This document shows, one piece after another, positions 47,901 through 56,814 of a stretch of 64,000 nt of DNA. The stretch is from assembly GCF_000699445.3 (NCBI RefSeq), contig NC_067196.1, positions 47,595,364-47,659,363 on the forward strand. The letters are read 5' to 3'. The number at the start of each line of letters is the position of its first letter. Within the stretch, counting starts at the first letter, position 1. A program made the translations under genes and the position numbers. Origin of the DNA: Schistosoma haematobium (lineage: Eukaryota; Platyhelminthes; Trematoda; Strigeidida; Schistosomatidae). The notes beneath the pieces were generated by a model, which worked only from the letters and a program-made list of their open reading frames with translations, made no database searches and was not told the DNA's origin.

Positions 47901-48374
47901 GGTATACTCATGTTCAGGAAATTTTCATGCGAAATCACTTCTTAGTATGATAGCAAATAGTAGATAAAATAAATCATGTTAAATAATATCCAGTGAAAGT
48001 CAATCTTTGTCAGTTCATTATCTTCCTTCGTCAACTTTAAGTTGGCTTGTGATATCATGTTGGAAAATGGGGTCCATTCATTAAATTATTGATGACGTAG
48101 AGAGAGAGAGTGAAGCTTAAGTGTTAATCTGACTAAACAGTTTATCAGAAATGTTAATAAAACAAGGTTACTGAATTATCAGAAAATTTTTATTATAACT
48201 AATTTACTTGCTTTTCTAATCCTTCTATCTCCATTGCGGATAGTGAATGATCATAAACAAGATTTTTGGTCATAATATTAATCGGTGATTGATGTCTACC
48301 ATTTTGACATAGGTTAGGTGATCCATTTATGAAGTTTTCTTTTAAAAGTAGCTCCTCATTCCATATTTCAGTAC
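23778..48374 (-). CDS. carbonic anhydrase-related protein (CA10/CA11 type), 5' exon(s) not found
   Basis: Exons in transcript order are 48374-48208, 45052-44870, 40444-40349, 39547-39481, 36429-36275 and 23915-23778. Junction phases all agree and give about 267 residues to a TAG at 23778-23780. Landmarks in order: [11 protein letters not shown] (CA QSPVNI), [81 protein letters not shown], and a tail [16 protein letters not shown] resembling the CA10 end. Zinc-ligand positions read Q, K and Q instead of H94, H96 and H119, so no zinc hydrase activity is expected. CA10/11 proteins are secreted and bind neurexins in vertebrates. The signal peptide should lie in the missing exon, roughly 35-60 residues. 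Confidence 0.9.
25830..26665 (-). repeat. Sm-alpha-type SINE (family A) interrupted by a 508-bp repeat
   Basis: The tail lies at 25845-25920 and the rest at 26438-26665. The tRNA-like head includes GCTAAGCGGATAATGCG (box A) and GAGTTTGAGTCC (box B). The hammerhead at 26526-26558 is damaged: GGAC-GAAAC has become GGAA-GAATT, so it should be inactive. Confidence 0.82.
25921..26437 (+). repeat. 508-bp dispersed repeat, copy 2 (nested in Sm-alpha)
   Basis: It shares with copy 1 an 11-nt deletion relative to copy 3, just after the GGTGAC that follows the second frame's start, and I noted very few substitutions across the core. It breaks the Sm-alpha tail near GCGTATGTGCAT, with GCATATGTATAT after it. 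These may be a decayed target duplication. Confidence 0.82.
27740..28027. mobile_element. short element with 51-bp terminal inverted repeats
   Basis: The termini are 27740-27790 and 27977-28027, with about five mismatches. Both include AAGGGATCTCTTTTCAACG and TTTATTATCA-GCTGTA. The interior, reversed, matches 34488-34665, the 3' region of the Penelope-like fragment in the larger locus. It looks like an internally deleted relative of that locus. Confidence 0.85.
28095..28315 (+). repeat. ATAAGTAG-hairpin repeat, copy 2
   Basis: Same order of blocks as 13858-14075: TAGTAAAATATGAGAACC, TTTCCGATTGGTG, ACATACTACTTATG and CATAAGTAGCACAC. Confidence 0.75.
29700..29960 (-). mobile_element. RTE-like LINE, 3'-terminal fragment
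   Basis: The minus frame gives [36 protein letters not shown] and [17 protein letters not shown], collinear with 59515-59720. It is truncated at both ends. Confidence 0.85.
30155..30179. repeat. (TTC)n microsatellite
   Basis: Eight TTC units. Confidence 0.95.
30870..34128 (+). mobile_element. CR1/Jockey-type LINE, 5'-truncated, nearly intact RT
   Basis: It is truncated inside the endonuclease domain, since reading starts near 30960 at [10 protein letters not shown]. It ends in a (ATT)n tail at about 34109-34128. The 3'UTR is about 480 bp. It is inserted in the composite locus and is antisense to the host gene. Confidence 0.82.
30960..33625 (+). pseudogene. LINE endonuclease (C-terminal half) and reverse transcriptase with two frameshifts
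   Basis: Frame 1 (to 31480) holds endonuclease motifs [10 protein letters not shown] and SDHKIVV. A 1-nt frameshift in the A7 run at 31461-31467 leads to the long frame 31518-33155, with the fingers region ([13 protein letters not shown]), [10 protein letters not shown], motif [15 protein letters not shown], motif [13 protein letters not shown] and motif C YTDD where YADD/FADD is usual. A second frameshift near 33085 leads to the C-terminal region 33089-33625 ([33 protein letters not shown]). Only two frame breaks and no internal stop in 545 codons point to a young copy. Confidence 0.88.
34129..34671 (+). mobile_element. Penelope-like element 3' segment with GIY-YIG endonuclease C-terminus
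   Basis: The frame 34146-34379 gives [41 protein letters not shown] and [12 protein letters not shown]. The E-A-L-x-I-x-x-L-K-P run is typical of the end of GIY-YIG nucleases attached to Penelope-like reverse transcriptases. The following 290 bp match the interior of 27740-28027. Confidence 0.72.
34672..34828 (-). repeat. family B fold-back hammerhead element
   Basis: Exact 23-bp inverted repeats lie at 34672-34694 and 34766-34788. The right side continues with a tail-like sequence ending CCCCTACTGATA. It sits between ATATATACGATTTT and ATATATACGGTTGT, probably a target duplication. No tRNA-like head is present. Confidence 0.85.
34732..34765 (-). ncRNA. hammerhead ribozyme core, family B
   Basis: The minus strand reads CTGAGGA, stem II GTCC-CATACTA-GGAC, GAAA, octamer ACGGCCGT and GTC. 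The core is complete. Proximal stem I is poor because the usual GCACTG has been replaced by the inverted repeat. Confidence 0.72.
35145..35600 (-). repeat. Sm-alpha (family A) unit, start of a second unit, then an inverted tail
   Basis: 35145-35302 holds the hammerhead (35166-35199; CUGACCA, so G8 is C and inactive) and a tRNA-like head. A second unit starts at about 35470 and stops at 35505. Then 35510-35585 is the reverse complement of 35340-35415 with about one mismatch, a ~75-bp-arm inverted repeat. Confidence 0.82.
36275..36429 (-). CDS. CA-related protein, exon with the TYEGS motif
   Basis: 155 nt. It starts after CTGCAAACG-side acceptor TTTGCAG and encodes [33 protein letters not shown] and [12 protein letters not shown] before donor GTGAGT. 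TYEGS-x-PPC-E-VTW is the most diagnostic carbonic anhydrase block. Confidence 0.93.
36430..39480 (-). other. CA-related gene intron
   Basis: 3.05 kb, AT-rich. The minus frame 37984-38313 has no recognisable motif. No repeats that I could match to other parts of the window. Confidence 0.6.
39481..39547 (-). CDS. CA-related protein, 67-nt exon
   Basis: It encodes [22 protein letters not shown] plus the first base of a glycine codon, matching the variable IG-x-N-x-x-L region of carbonic anhydrases. Acceptor TTTACAG, donor GTAAAT. Confidence 0.85.
40349..40444 (-). CDS. CA-related protein, 96-nt exon
   Basis: [20 protein letters not shown] and [10 protein letters not shown] align with the CA10 VQLIHYNHELY...NGLVVVSIFIK block. 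The position of zinc ligand H119 is glutamine, as in CA10. Donor GTAAGT. Confidence 0.92.
40524..40735 (-). repeat. Sm-alpha-type SINE (family A) with inactive hammerhead
   Basis: tRNA-like head at 40615-40686 with box B GGGTTCGAGTCC. The hammerhead at 40554-40587 has GGAC-AAAA instead of GGAC-GAAA, so G12 is lost. The head is fused directly to tail sequence of opposite orientation (GGGAAGATACAAGCAAAC) at 40689. Confidence 0.85.
40800..40821. repeat. (TA)n microsatellite
   Basis: Eleven TA units. Confidence 0.95.
41010..41095 (-). repeat. possible third tRNA-like SINE head
   Basis: The minus strand shows GACTCAGTGGTTAAACATC (box A-like) and GCTTGAATCC (box B-like), spaced as in a tRNA head. 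The intervening sequence differs from both other families. Confidence 0.4.
41141..41330 (+). repeat. family B fold-back hammerhead element with 42-bp arms
   Basis: The arms 41144-41185 and 41285-41326 are about 79% complementary. The left arm is the reverse complement of the element's own 3' tail. The outer end reads TATCAGTG...ATACTGA, and the ribozyme sits in the centre. Confidence 0.82.
41205..41238 (+). ncRNA. hammerhead core, family B, GTT cleavage triplet
   Basis: CTGATGA, stem II GTCC-CATTCTA-GGAC, GAAA, then octamer-like ACGACTGT and GTT. GUU is permitted by the NUH rule but is usually slower. Stem III is partly mismatched. Confidence 0.65.
42110..42400 (-). repeat. family B tRNA-headed SINE, hammerhead inactive
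   Basis: The tRNA-like head at 42240-42320 has box A GCTCAGTGGTCTAG and box B GGGTTCGAATCCC. The core at 42192-42225 reads CTGAAAA, so G8 is A. Upstream leader CCACCATTGTCGTCAGTGAG is present. The exact 3' tail starts TTTTGTGGAGATTG. Confidence 0.85.
42965..43110 (-). repeat. family B hammerhead element without tRNA-like head
   Basis: The tail begins GATGTGGAGATTACTAAG and TTGATTGAGATCATGAACCG. The 5' side is cut just beyond the ribozyme stem I (GTCTAAGCACTG). Confidence 0.8.
43045..43094 (-). ncRNA. hammerhead ribozyme, best preserved copy in the window
   Basis: On the minus strand, stem I AAGCACTG/CAGTGCTT has eight perfect pairs. CTGAGGA, GAAA and GTC are all intact. Stem II GTC(T)/(G)GAC has three pairs plus a wobble, with a longer loop than in other copies. 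Stem III is the self-complementary ACGGCCGT. It should be able to self-cleave if transcribed from the minus strand, which is also the sense strand of the surrounding gene. Confidence 0.8.
43625..43745 (+). mobile_element. RTE-like LINE 5' leader fragment
   Basis: TTCCGCCTGGAGCCCCTCTG...CTACTTCCGGTC...GGAGTTGACGACCCCATCC parallels the leader at 17229-17335 and ends at AAAAACGCC. No coding part is attached. Confidence 0.75.
44870..45052 (-). CDS. CA-related protein, exon with altered zinc site
   Basis: 183 nt, phase 0 at both ends. It encodes [37 protein letters not shown] and [16 protein letters not shown]. Active enzymes have Q-x-H-x-H-W-G here. This sequence has MQIKFG, so H94, H96 and the tryptophan are replaced. 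E in GSEHT is kept. Confidence 0.93.
45420..45970 (+). pseudogene. Merlin/IS1595-type transposase relic
   Basis: The frame 45560-45823, continuing past a TAG, shows [40 protein letters not shown] and [11 protein letters not shown]. The H-T-N-x-x-E-x-x-W signature with its catalytic glutamate is typical of Merlin-superfamily (ISXO2-like) transposases, a family known in schistosomes. The N-terminal DD part is not readable. No terminal inverted repeats were found. It lies in a CA-related gene intron, antisense to the gene. Confidence 0.75.
46925..47145 (-). repeat. family B SINE, hammerhead decayed
   Basis: It shows the tail, core at 46995-47026 (CTGTGGT, inactive), and tRNA-like head to 47125. 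It is head-to-head with the next copy. Confidence 0.82.
47150..47455 (+). repeat. family B SINE with internal deletion of box B and hammerhead core
   Basis: The full leader (CTCACTAGTGACTGGCTTC ... CCGTTGTATGCCGG) and box A are followed by GGCGTCCGTCCATTGCTTCC. The sequence jumps from the head to the ribozyme 3' side at a shared CGTCC, removing about 115 nt. The tail is intact. Confidence 0.82.
48208..48374 (-). CDS. CA-related protein, first exon found
   Basis: 167 nt, phase 1 at its start. It encodes [33 protein letters not shown] and [12 protein letters not shown] before donor GTAAAT. QSPINI is the conserved CA N-terminal motif. The W-W-x-Y and signal peptide that should precede it are on an unlocated exon further along the minus strand. 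Confidence 0.9.
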
Positions 48375-49834
48375 CTTTAATTAGAATTCACATATTCAAA
48401 AAATATATTTTATCTTTTAGTTAAATATGGTTACATTAATTTAGTTATTTTGAAAAATCACAATGTTCTTTACATTTAAAGCATACAGTTAAATATTATA
48501 AACCGGATCTATTTTTTAAAAGTATACTATGCTTTAACTATTATATTGTTTTCTAACTTATATTTGGTATGCATTCAGTGGTTGAGTAAGTTATCATCAA
48601 CGGATAAGCGACTAATTCTTCAAAACCTGCTTCAAAATGCCAAGTTCCGTTGAGCAAATGGTGATTGGCTGAGCTAAGTCTACATGGATGTAACTATGCA
48701 CCAATAATTAGTACTTTTTATTCAAGGTGATATAATGAAATCGTCATCTTGAACATTCATATATTGCACATAAAATATTTGTCATAAATTGTAAGTGGCA
48801 TCTAATAATAATTATTTCTAATTCATTTTAGACTAGTTTTTAATTAGACCTGTCACGAGTATGTGTACTGAACGTTAGCTATAATGTTAAATTATTAAAC
48901 AAAGACTCAGTATGTTACAAATTACTTGATTCTATTTTCATTCGTTTGTGTGTCTACCATTTCAACTCTTCTTTTAAAAAGACTCACTTAGTGCTCACAC
49001 TTTGCAAATATGGTTGTCAAGTTTCTAAACGGTTTACTTCATCGCTAAGCAACAGACAAATAAGAGTAATCAAGAGCTTTTGAACTGTTTGATGATTTGC
49101 TGCATAGTGTGCAAATAAGTGTACTAAATATGGCTTATTCCACTGGGTTCCATCTTTTTAAGTTGCCTCATTTCGTTCAGAAAAACATTCAATAACTAGA
49201 CTGTTAATATGCAGTTTTATGATTTATTTGGTAGACAATAGTATTTTGAGGATGAATATTGTTTAGAATTGAATATCTTTTCTCGTTATTCTCTTTTAAT
49301 TATAATTAATGTGCCTAGGTAACCTCTTTCAGTATTACACCTTTCATTGAAAGTTTTCAACAAATTATTACTATATAATCTGTTTGTTTCAATGAATAAA
49401 CATAACAATAAATCAGTTCTCTCTAATCTGAGAATACAATTTTGACTAGTAATTGTAAATAATTCTAAGTATAGGAATATTGTGGATAAGACCACAATTA
49501 TTAAAGTGCAAAACCGTAATAAGGAATCAGTTAAAGCATAACAATTTCTATTTCAACTTTTCCTTCTATATAAGTCTGGATGAGGAACTTTAGGTTACAT
49601 TTAAGTCATTGCTTTCGTGAATAGAAGTAATTAAATCGTAAACAGAGCTAATTGGACTTTGAGAACTTTATAAACACGTCTTATAAACAAGTGAAAATCT
49701 AAATTTATTCATGCGAAAACTCAAAGAAATACACATCAATTTTCAGTAGTCAATGTAACTACCAAAAACAGTTTCTGGTTGACTACATAACCAAAACAAT
49801 AAGTTATAGTAATTTAACACGTAAAGATATAATC
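48375..49834. other. no feature recognised; probable intron upstream of the CA-related exon
   Basis: Short minus frames (for example 49286-49495) lack motif and splice support. The 5' exon may lie here, further right, or outside the window. Confidence 0.35.
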
Positions 49835-50030
49835 AGAGAGAGGTTTTGTAGATATCATAGTAATTCTAATAATTGAATTAATAAACATAGAGTTCAAATC
49901 TCGCGAGGCGGGATCGTGGATATGCACTGCTGAGGAGTCCCATACTAGGATGAAACGGCCGTCCAATGCCTTCAGGTTTTGCATGGTGGTCTAGCTTCAA
50001 GTGACTGATGAATTCAACTATATATATATC
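49835..50030 (+). repeat. family B SINE with inverted tail at its 5' side
   Basis: It starts with a reverse-complement tail (AGGTTTTGTAGATATCATAG...AATTGAATT, 49842-49880). The head is reduced to box B, followed by the hammerhead and a normal tail ending GATGAATTCAACTAT. Confidence 0.8.
49930..49963 (+). ncRNA. hammerhead ribozyme core, family B
   Basis: CTGAGGA, stem II GTCC-CATACTA-GGAT (one wobble), GAAA, ACGGCCGT and GTC. Stem I TGCACTG/CAATGC pairs at five of six positions. Core complete. Confidence 0.78.
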
Positions 50031-50514
50031 AATTCCATACTATCATAATGTTTGTTCATTTATGTTTTCAAGTTATTTTTACAAAAATCTTCGAAGTCAA
50101 TACTATTTATTTTAACCTTATAAATAGAGCTATTAGACTTAGTTGTATTCAATTGATAGTTTTTTTAAATTAGTGCTAACAAATAACGAAAATTAATTAT
50201 CTTGTCATCATGAAATACAGACCACCTTTATGCTCATAAACAAGAAGTTTGTTTCGTTGATTAAGATCAGGATCAACATTATCAAATGTGAAAGACAATG
50301 ATATGGACATGTTTAGCAAGTAGTTGTATGCTGTATAGAGAAGAACTATAATGATTTTATTAATGATTAAGCTAACTACCAATTTTAAAGCATAAGTTAC
50401 ATTATAACACATAGAAATAAGAACAAAATCTTTATAATTTTAAGTTTATCTCGTTAGAGATGTTACAGTTTATTAATCATTCATAAATCATAAATATATA
50501 GATGAACTGTGTTG

Positions 50515-50690
50515 TGGCACTTTAAGCACCTAGCGCGAGACTGATAGGTCCTGGGTTCGAATCTCGCGAGGCGGGATCGTGGATGTGCACTGCTGAGTAG
50601 TCCCACAATAGGACGAAACGGCCGTCCAGTGCTTCCAGGTTTTGCATGGTGGTCTAGCTTCAATTAACTCGATTTCAACCAGTGAAAAAG
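50515..50690 (+). repeat. family B tRNA-headed SINE, hammerhead G8 mutated
   Basis: Box B GGGTTCGAATCTCG. The core at 50593-50626 reads CTGAGTA, so G8 is T. The rest (GTCC/GGAC, GAAA, ACGGCCGT, GTC, GCACTG/CAGTGC) is perfect. Confidence 0.85.
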
Positions 50691-50970
50691 TATAATGGTT
50701 GGATTATATGATCCATTAAACTTCAGTTGTATATTCGTTGATATTTATGATACAATTGTTTTTTTAATTTTTTTTAAAAATAGAATACCCATTAACGTTA
50801 CAGTTTTTTAAAATGAATAGTGTCTTATTTGTGATTTATTTTACCTCTGTGACATATCGTAATATTTCACTAACTGATTACAGTTTAATTAAAATGATTA
50901 ATATGATATTCATTTTGCATATTTCTCATTTCACAAATATTTACATAATTTCTATTTATAAATAATCTCA

Positions 50971-50971
<1 letters not shown>

Positions 50972-51012
<41 letters not shown>
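50972..51012. repeat. (TA)n microsatellite
   Basis: About 20 TA units. Confidence 0.96.
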
Positions 51013-51015
<3 letters not shown>

Positions 51016-51111
51016 GTTATATGAAAGTTGGAATTGAAATTTAATAGTCATAATGTTAATAAACAGAATCTTCTTCATGCATTTTAAAATTATTTCAACT
51101 GACATGTACAT

Positions 51112-51632
51112 TATTCGACTGCACTATGGGTTGAACATATAAATATTGGTACATGGGGGCACCGAATACATATGCGTCACACAAGTAACTTGATTTGTGT
51201 GTGCGCTGTGATATATTCGGGATGCCTAAACCGAAGCAAGTGGTTTTCTTAGGGGGCCACACCCAAAGCCTTTGACATAAAGGTCTGATCCACAAGGCAG
51301 TGGAGCAACGTCATGAGGTGCAGTTCTATGGTAACCGGTGACCAACGATTGGTTCATACGCCATTTGTTCCTTCAGGACACTGGAACCCATGTGATCGAC
51401 TGGTTTGGAATGAGGGTTTTCCAACTACCATAGGTGGACTTGCCGTGTCCACCAACCCGGTTAAAGCACCGGACATTCGCTTTTCGTCCTTTCACTTTTG
51501 TAAGCAGCACCCTCGCCGCGAGAAGGCAGTGAGTAGGACTTCACTGGCAGTGGTTGTATGTGTGTGGTCATGTGAGAACATTTTGAGAGGGAGAGCTCTC
51601 GGCCGTACCAGAGCATTTGCGGGCATTAATAG
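51112..51632 (+). repeat. 508-bp dispersed repeat, copy 3
   Basis: Longer in its middle than copies 1 and 2 (GGTGACCAACGATTGGTTCATACGCC) and more diverged. It keeps the second frame (51313-51678) but the first is broken. Confidence 0.85.
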
Positions 51633-52984
51633 TTTACTGAATCACAGTAGTATGTGTTTTTATTTGTTAACAAATTGAGACAGGTTTTTGTATGATTCTT
51701 AAGAGCAGTTATTTAGAAACTGTAAATCTGATATTTAATGGTTAATTATTAACTTGAAAGATTATTCCAATGTAAACAATTATATATTTTGTAAGTCACA
51801 AGGAATTATGAAGCTAGTGTGTTGAGGTTCATAAAATACAATACCAGTCTCCATAAACCTTGACTGTTTTGAATGAAATAGTTTGGTACATAAGTGATTA
51901 GAAAAATGCTTTAAACCTACATTTATATATATTTAAATTGCTATATACTGCTACAGAACCTTTGAAGGTGAAACTGGTTTCATTTGTGAGTAGAAGAGAG
52001 GTGGATACTTATTATAACGTATCAAGATGAAAATTTATTACTTAATATAATAATATAATGAAGTATATTCTGTTTCTATGTAATGAGTGGTTATTTTTTT
52101 CTTTTATTAATCTACACCCATTTTTTACTCTATAATTATCAGTTATTTTTTTCATAAATTTAATTTATACGGGTTTTTTGTTGGTTTCGATCATGATAAA
52201 ATATATCCATACGTAATATTAAAATAGTCTCCATGGTTTGTACTTGGTTCTTTCAACAACAACAACAACAAACAACATACCTCCCTGTGTATTTTTTAAA
52301 ATTCACTTTTTCTTCATTGTGATCTATATCTAAAAAGATAGTTTTGAAGTCGTTTTTTTTCTTTTTTGTTTTTATACCTGTTTCTTATTGTAGCAGATTG
52401 GTTGGATTACAGCTGATTAACACAAATACATAGATGAACACATACATAGATATGTAAACAAACAAATAAATTACACATACCAAAAAAATAATGTGTATTG
52501 TTCCCGATATGGTTGACAAAAAAAGTTAGACAGAATAAAAGGTAAGGAATAAGAAATACATGTATCAGTTGAACATTAGACATGGATGAATTTATCGAAA
52601 CAAAGTAAAAATGAAATGCAAACATATTAGGCAATAGATTCCATCAACCTTTTTTGTCTTGTCTTAAAAACATTCAGTAAAAAAATATAAAATACAAACA
52701 ATGTCCAGGAAGCTTGTAAAATGAAAGAGAATTTAATCACAAAAAGATTTGAAAAATCAATATTCTGAAATTGGATCTACTCAATTTTAATCATACAATG
52801 ACCATACATTATCAAGTAAACTATAGAAGACATGTGTAGACTGTTCATTTACTTAACTGTGAATACAGTAAACTGAACTAATCTATCAATAATCCTTTGT
52901 CAATATAACAGATATAATATTTACCAGTAAGATTTAATCTAGTAATTTAAGTCACTTTCTCTGCTAATTATAATAAGGTTTGAT
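51633..52984. other. nothing recognised
   Basis: AT-rich, with a (CAA)n run at about 52256-52275. The 75-codon minus frame 52407-52634 is hydrophobic and cysteine-rich but without motif. Confidence 0.4.
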
Positions 52985-53280
52985 GGTTATCTCAGTCAGT
53001 CAGCTGAAACGTAGGACCAGGCACATATATACATCGGTCCAAGTTACCATACCGCATCAGCACAGCAAGATGAACACCGGATTCATAGGAGTGGTTAAGT
53101 TAGTGGTGGTAATATATAAAAGAAAGATTGCATATAAGGATATAGTAAGGGAAGAAAGAAAGATATAATGCAATTTTAATCTCATTGTTTAAGGGCAGAC
53201 AGAGAGTGTATACCCCTACACCATTGTGATCGATTCTGAGCCATGTCATTCAGAGTCTCCAACCATTGGTTAGGATATTC
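52985..53280 (-). repeat. dispersed ~300-bp repeat, second copy
   Basis: Reverse complement of 11188-11485, near full length. Confidence 0.8.
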
Positions 53281-54696
53281 ACGCACCTCTAACAACACTC
53301 AAGATCACTAATGGCTACCTAGTTATAGTTGTTAATATTTTGGACAGTTATTTCATACTTTATAGAGATTCATTCACAGTTCTTTAGTGTTTAATGTATT
53401 GCAAAGCTAAAGAATTAATAAATATCTTACAGTTCATTGGTTAAGGCTGATTATAGTCTCAAAGAATTTTATATGTTTCCAATAAGTATCCAGTGTTGAG
53501 CTACTCGTTTACTGTCTGGGTCGTATACATATATATAATACAATCTAATATTCAATATAAATTTGCTAGATTTGGAAAGTGCATCACATTGTGATTATAT
53601 TTCCATGTTCACATTTATTTGTTCTAACAGTTTATCAAATTACTACAGGTTATAATCTGTAGAAGTGATATTTCAAAAGATAAAGTTTAATAATGTTAGG
53701 AAATTTGATATCTAAACTCTGACAAAGGTGAATAAGTGCATACATGAAAACGATTGAGTACACTAAAATACAAAATTGTAGACGTCTAAGTACTATCGTA
53801 CTAAGGCAGCGAAAGTTCTCATTGGTATGTGATACAGGAATTCGAATGTGCAATATTATTCATCTAAAAAGTCTACAATTATAAGTGCTTTTTAAATAAA
53901 ATGTAGCCATTTCATGATTTTACTATCATCTGTTCACTTTTTCATCGCTTACCAGTGTAAATCAGTGCAGCAATTCATTGATTGAGTCAGGTATTTTGTA
54001 ATTTAATCAACCGCTGAATACAAGTCAGGCTCTTCATTTTCTTTATAATTGTCGACAAATTTAAGTGAATTTCTCGTGTAAAATAAAAAATAACGATTCA
54101 TATCTCACGTTGATAGTTTTCTCACTTGTTGGATAATAGCTCAGCAAGTTTAAGCAACACATTTTAGTTTGAAAGATAGTAATTCCAAGCAGTTTTAAGA
54201 AACATACAGTTATTATCCAAATGAATCTTTAGCAAACAGTCTAAATAAAAGAATTCAGCAGATAGGATGGAGGCAGGGAAAGTGTTTTATAAATAGTTGT
54301 TTGCAGGAATACTCCTAGACTTCTTACTTTGGGACGAATTTAAGTATGATAATTCCTAAGACTAACTAAATTTTTGTGAAATGTTTCGACTACAAATATC
54401 AACTATGAAGATAATTGGGATGTCTAAATATTATTAAGTAAATATGATCTACCTGAGTTGAGTAGAATTCATTAACGTTTAGTAGGGGGTATAAAAATAT
54501 TGTATTTATTGACCTAATTATCTGTCAGTCGTTCGTTTTACAACATACTCAAAAATGGATTCATTACTGAGAATTATTTAAACCCTGTCATTGTTAATGT
54601 TAAAGATTTGGATTAATTAATCTCTTTTGGTGTATGTTTATTTCGTCTGGATTGTTCTAATATTGTCATTTAGTCATAAACAATTCTAAACAAAGT
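53281..54696. other. nothing recognised
   Basis: No motif-bearing frame. The minus frame 53650-53853 looks like chance. Confidence 0.4.
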
Positions 54697-54790
54697 TCGG
54701 CAATGGATAACGCATTTAGCGTTTGAATCAAAAAGTACTGGTTTAAGGGCGTGGTATGAACATCAACAATGAATGTAGTTACATACATTT
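54697..54790 (+). repeat. decayed Sm-alpha (family A) head
   Basis: GCAATGGATAACGCATTTAG, GTACTGGTTTAAGGGC and TGAACATCAACAATGA follow the family A head with many changes. No ribozyme follows. Confidence 0.6.
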
Positions 54791-55598
54791 GAATAGTCTC
54801 AAAAAGAACAAAATGTACATCCTAGTTTCCATTACTTTAAAAAATATCTAACGATTGTTATGTTTATTTTTTAAATTAATCTATTACAACCATTCTGTTT
54901 ATCATTTCATTTCATCTTTTCATATGTTAAGAAAGAAAGAAAGACAACATATTTAGTTTACATAAACAAAACAAAATGAAAATCATCTTTTGATTATTCT
55001 AGTAAGTAACATATAAACAATGTTTCGAATGCTTTTAATTTTGTTTTTACACAAAACAAAAATTTCATTAGACGCCATTTCAATTGAATAAAAGAATCTC
55101 ATTAAGTATATTACAGATATCTATCTATATAACTTATGAATTATAAATATAATTTGTATATATTCATTAGAATTTGTAATTTTCAGATTTTCTTTCTTTT
55201 TTTTTGTTTTAATTTATGTTAATTGAATGTCCCGCTTAAATTAATTAAATTTATTTTTCAAAATAAAACAACAAATTTAAATAAAAAATTTTTCTTTCTA
55301 TTTTTGTTTCTCTATTTTTGGTTGGTTGTTATTGTTTTCTATAAAATAACAACATAATATATAGATATATAATTTGATGGAAATATGTTTCTTTTTTTCT
55401 CTTTTTCTCTCTTTTTCTCATAAATTTTATAGTAAAAAAATATCGAAGGAAAAAAAAAGATTCATTTATCTATTTATATGTCTTTATTTCAATTATCTAA
55501 TTAATTGTATTAACATTTAATGAAATGCAATTAATGTGGATTATTTGAAAAATGTTCATTATTTGTTTTAAATATACGATTGATAAGTTGAAACTAGA

Positions 55599-55605
<7 letters not shown>

Positions 55606-55634
<29 letters not shown>
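55606..55634. repeat. (TA)n microsatellite
   Basis: About 14 TA units. Confidence 0.95.
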
Positions 55635-55636
<2 letters not shown>

Positions 55637-55689
55637 GAGTTACTTGGTAAAATAGAAAAACCATACTATAATTATTAATTTGCAAAATG

Positions 55690-55855
55690 TTTAATAATTG
55701 TCTCGAACTTCGTTGTCCTTGCATTTCCTTGCTGATTGCTTTCTATTCCCGCTCTTTTTTTCTTGATCTTCCCCATCTTCCACTGCCAGACATTACATTC
55801 CTGACTCTCGTTATATACTACTTATATCAATATAAGTAGCACGCACCATACTATC
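55690..55855 (+). repeat. ATAAGTAG-hairpin repeat, copy 3
   Basis: Shares CTTGATCTTCCCCATCTTCC, TATATACTACTTATATC and ATATAAGTAGCACGCACC with the other copies. 5'-truncated. Confidence 0.72.
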
Positions 55856-55865
55856 ATTTAGGTAT

Positions 55866-56212
55866 TTCAACAAGTTATCAGTTTTCTTGTTTGTTTTAAC
55901 ATATCATTATGCCTATTAGTCTCATAATCTATTCAGGTGCGTTTATGAAAAGTTTACGACCTATAAGCTATACAAGTTACAGAAAAGTATAATCAGAGAT
56001 ATTGTGGTAGCTGGGAATATGCATGGGAAAGAATATATATTATTCAGATGTCAATTCCTGAACTGATAATATCTAACTGGCGATCACTCAATATTTATCG
56101 TCAGGATCGATCAAGAAATAAGAAACAGATACTCGCTGAAATGCTTTGTGCTGAGAATTCTATATTATACCAAAATATATAATATTGAATAGTCATTAAT
56201 AATAATAATAAT
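55866..56212 (+). repeat. retroposed repeat with (AAT)n tail, copy 1
   Basis: Same sequence as 56815-57160 with moderate divergence, ending in AATAATAATAATAAT. The tail suggests the 3' end of a LINE or a SINE. Confidence 0.78.
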
Positions 56213-56814
56213 AATACATCATCTATGTAGAATTTGTCTCATTACACGAACAATAATTAATCTATGGGAATTTTCTTGTGTTTTAAGTTGTCATTTATCT
56301 TCTTGTCTAAAATGACATTTGAAATTTTGTAACTGATCCAATTCAATGGAGAAATTAAAATTTCACAAGAAATATATTTCTTAATCATTTTTAATGGTTT
56401 AATTTTTCATTTTATAAATGATCTTATTGTTATCAGTATTGTTTTTATCATTTATCGAAGTAAAACATTATCACTGATACTATTGAGATCATAGTGTGAT
56501 ATTTCAATCTAGAAAAGAATAAAGTTCTATAATAGTAGAGATTAATAATTTTTATATTTTTCACAAGTATTGGGTGGATGAAGGATGGTCTAGAAATAAA
56601 TACATAATAATAGCATAACTATTTAGAAATCCATCTGGTACTGCTTTAATGAATCGAGAATTTATTTCTTTTCAGGTTAATTATATACAAATGTTTCAAA
56701 ACATTGTAGTAGCCAATGGAATGATTGTGAAGGATTAAGTAATAGATGTTTCATTTCACATACAAAACGTTGATTATGAAAATAATAATGCTACCTGTTC
56801 CTCCGATCTAGATA

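Noticed and set aside
49286..49495. 69-codon minus frame as a signal-peptide exon
   Set aside because: It has a hydrophobic start but no convincing donor with the required phase 1 end. Composition is that of chance AT-rich translation.
50197..50412. 71-codon minus frame as the missing 5' exon of the CA-related gene
   Set aside because: No similarity to the CA10/11 N-terminus, no AG acceptor before it and no GT donor after it. The phase needed for the 48374 exon is not met at a splice site.
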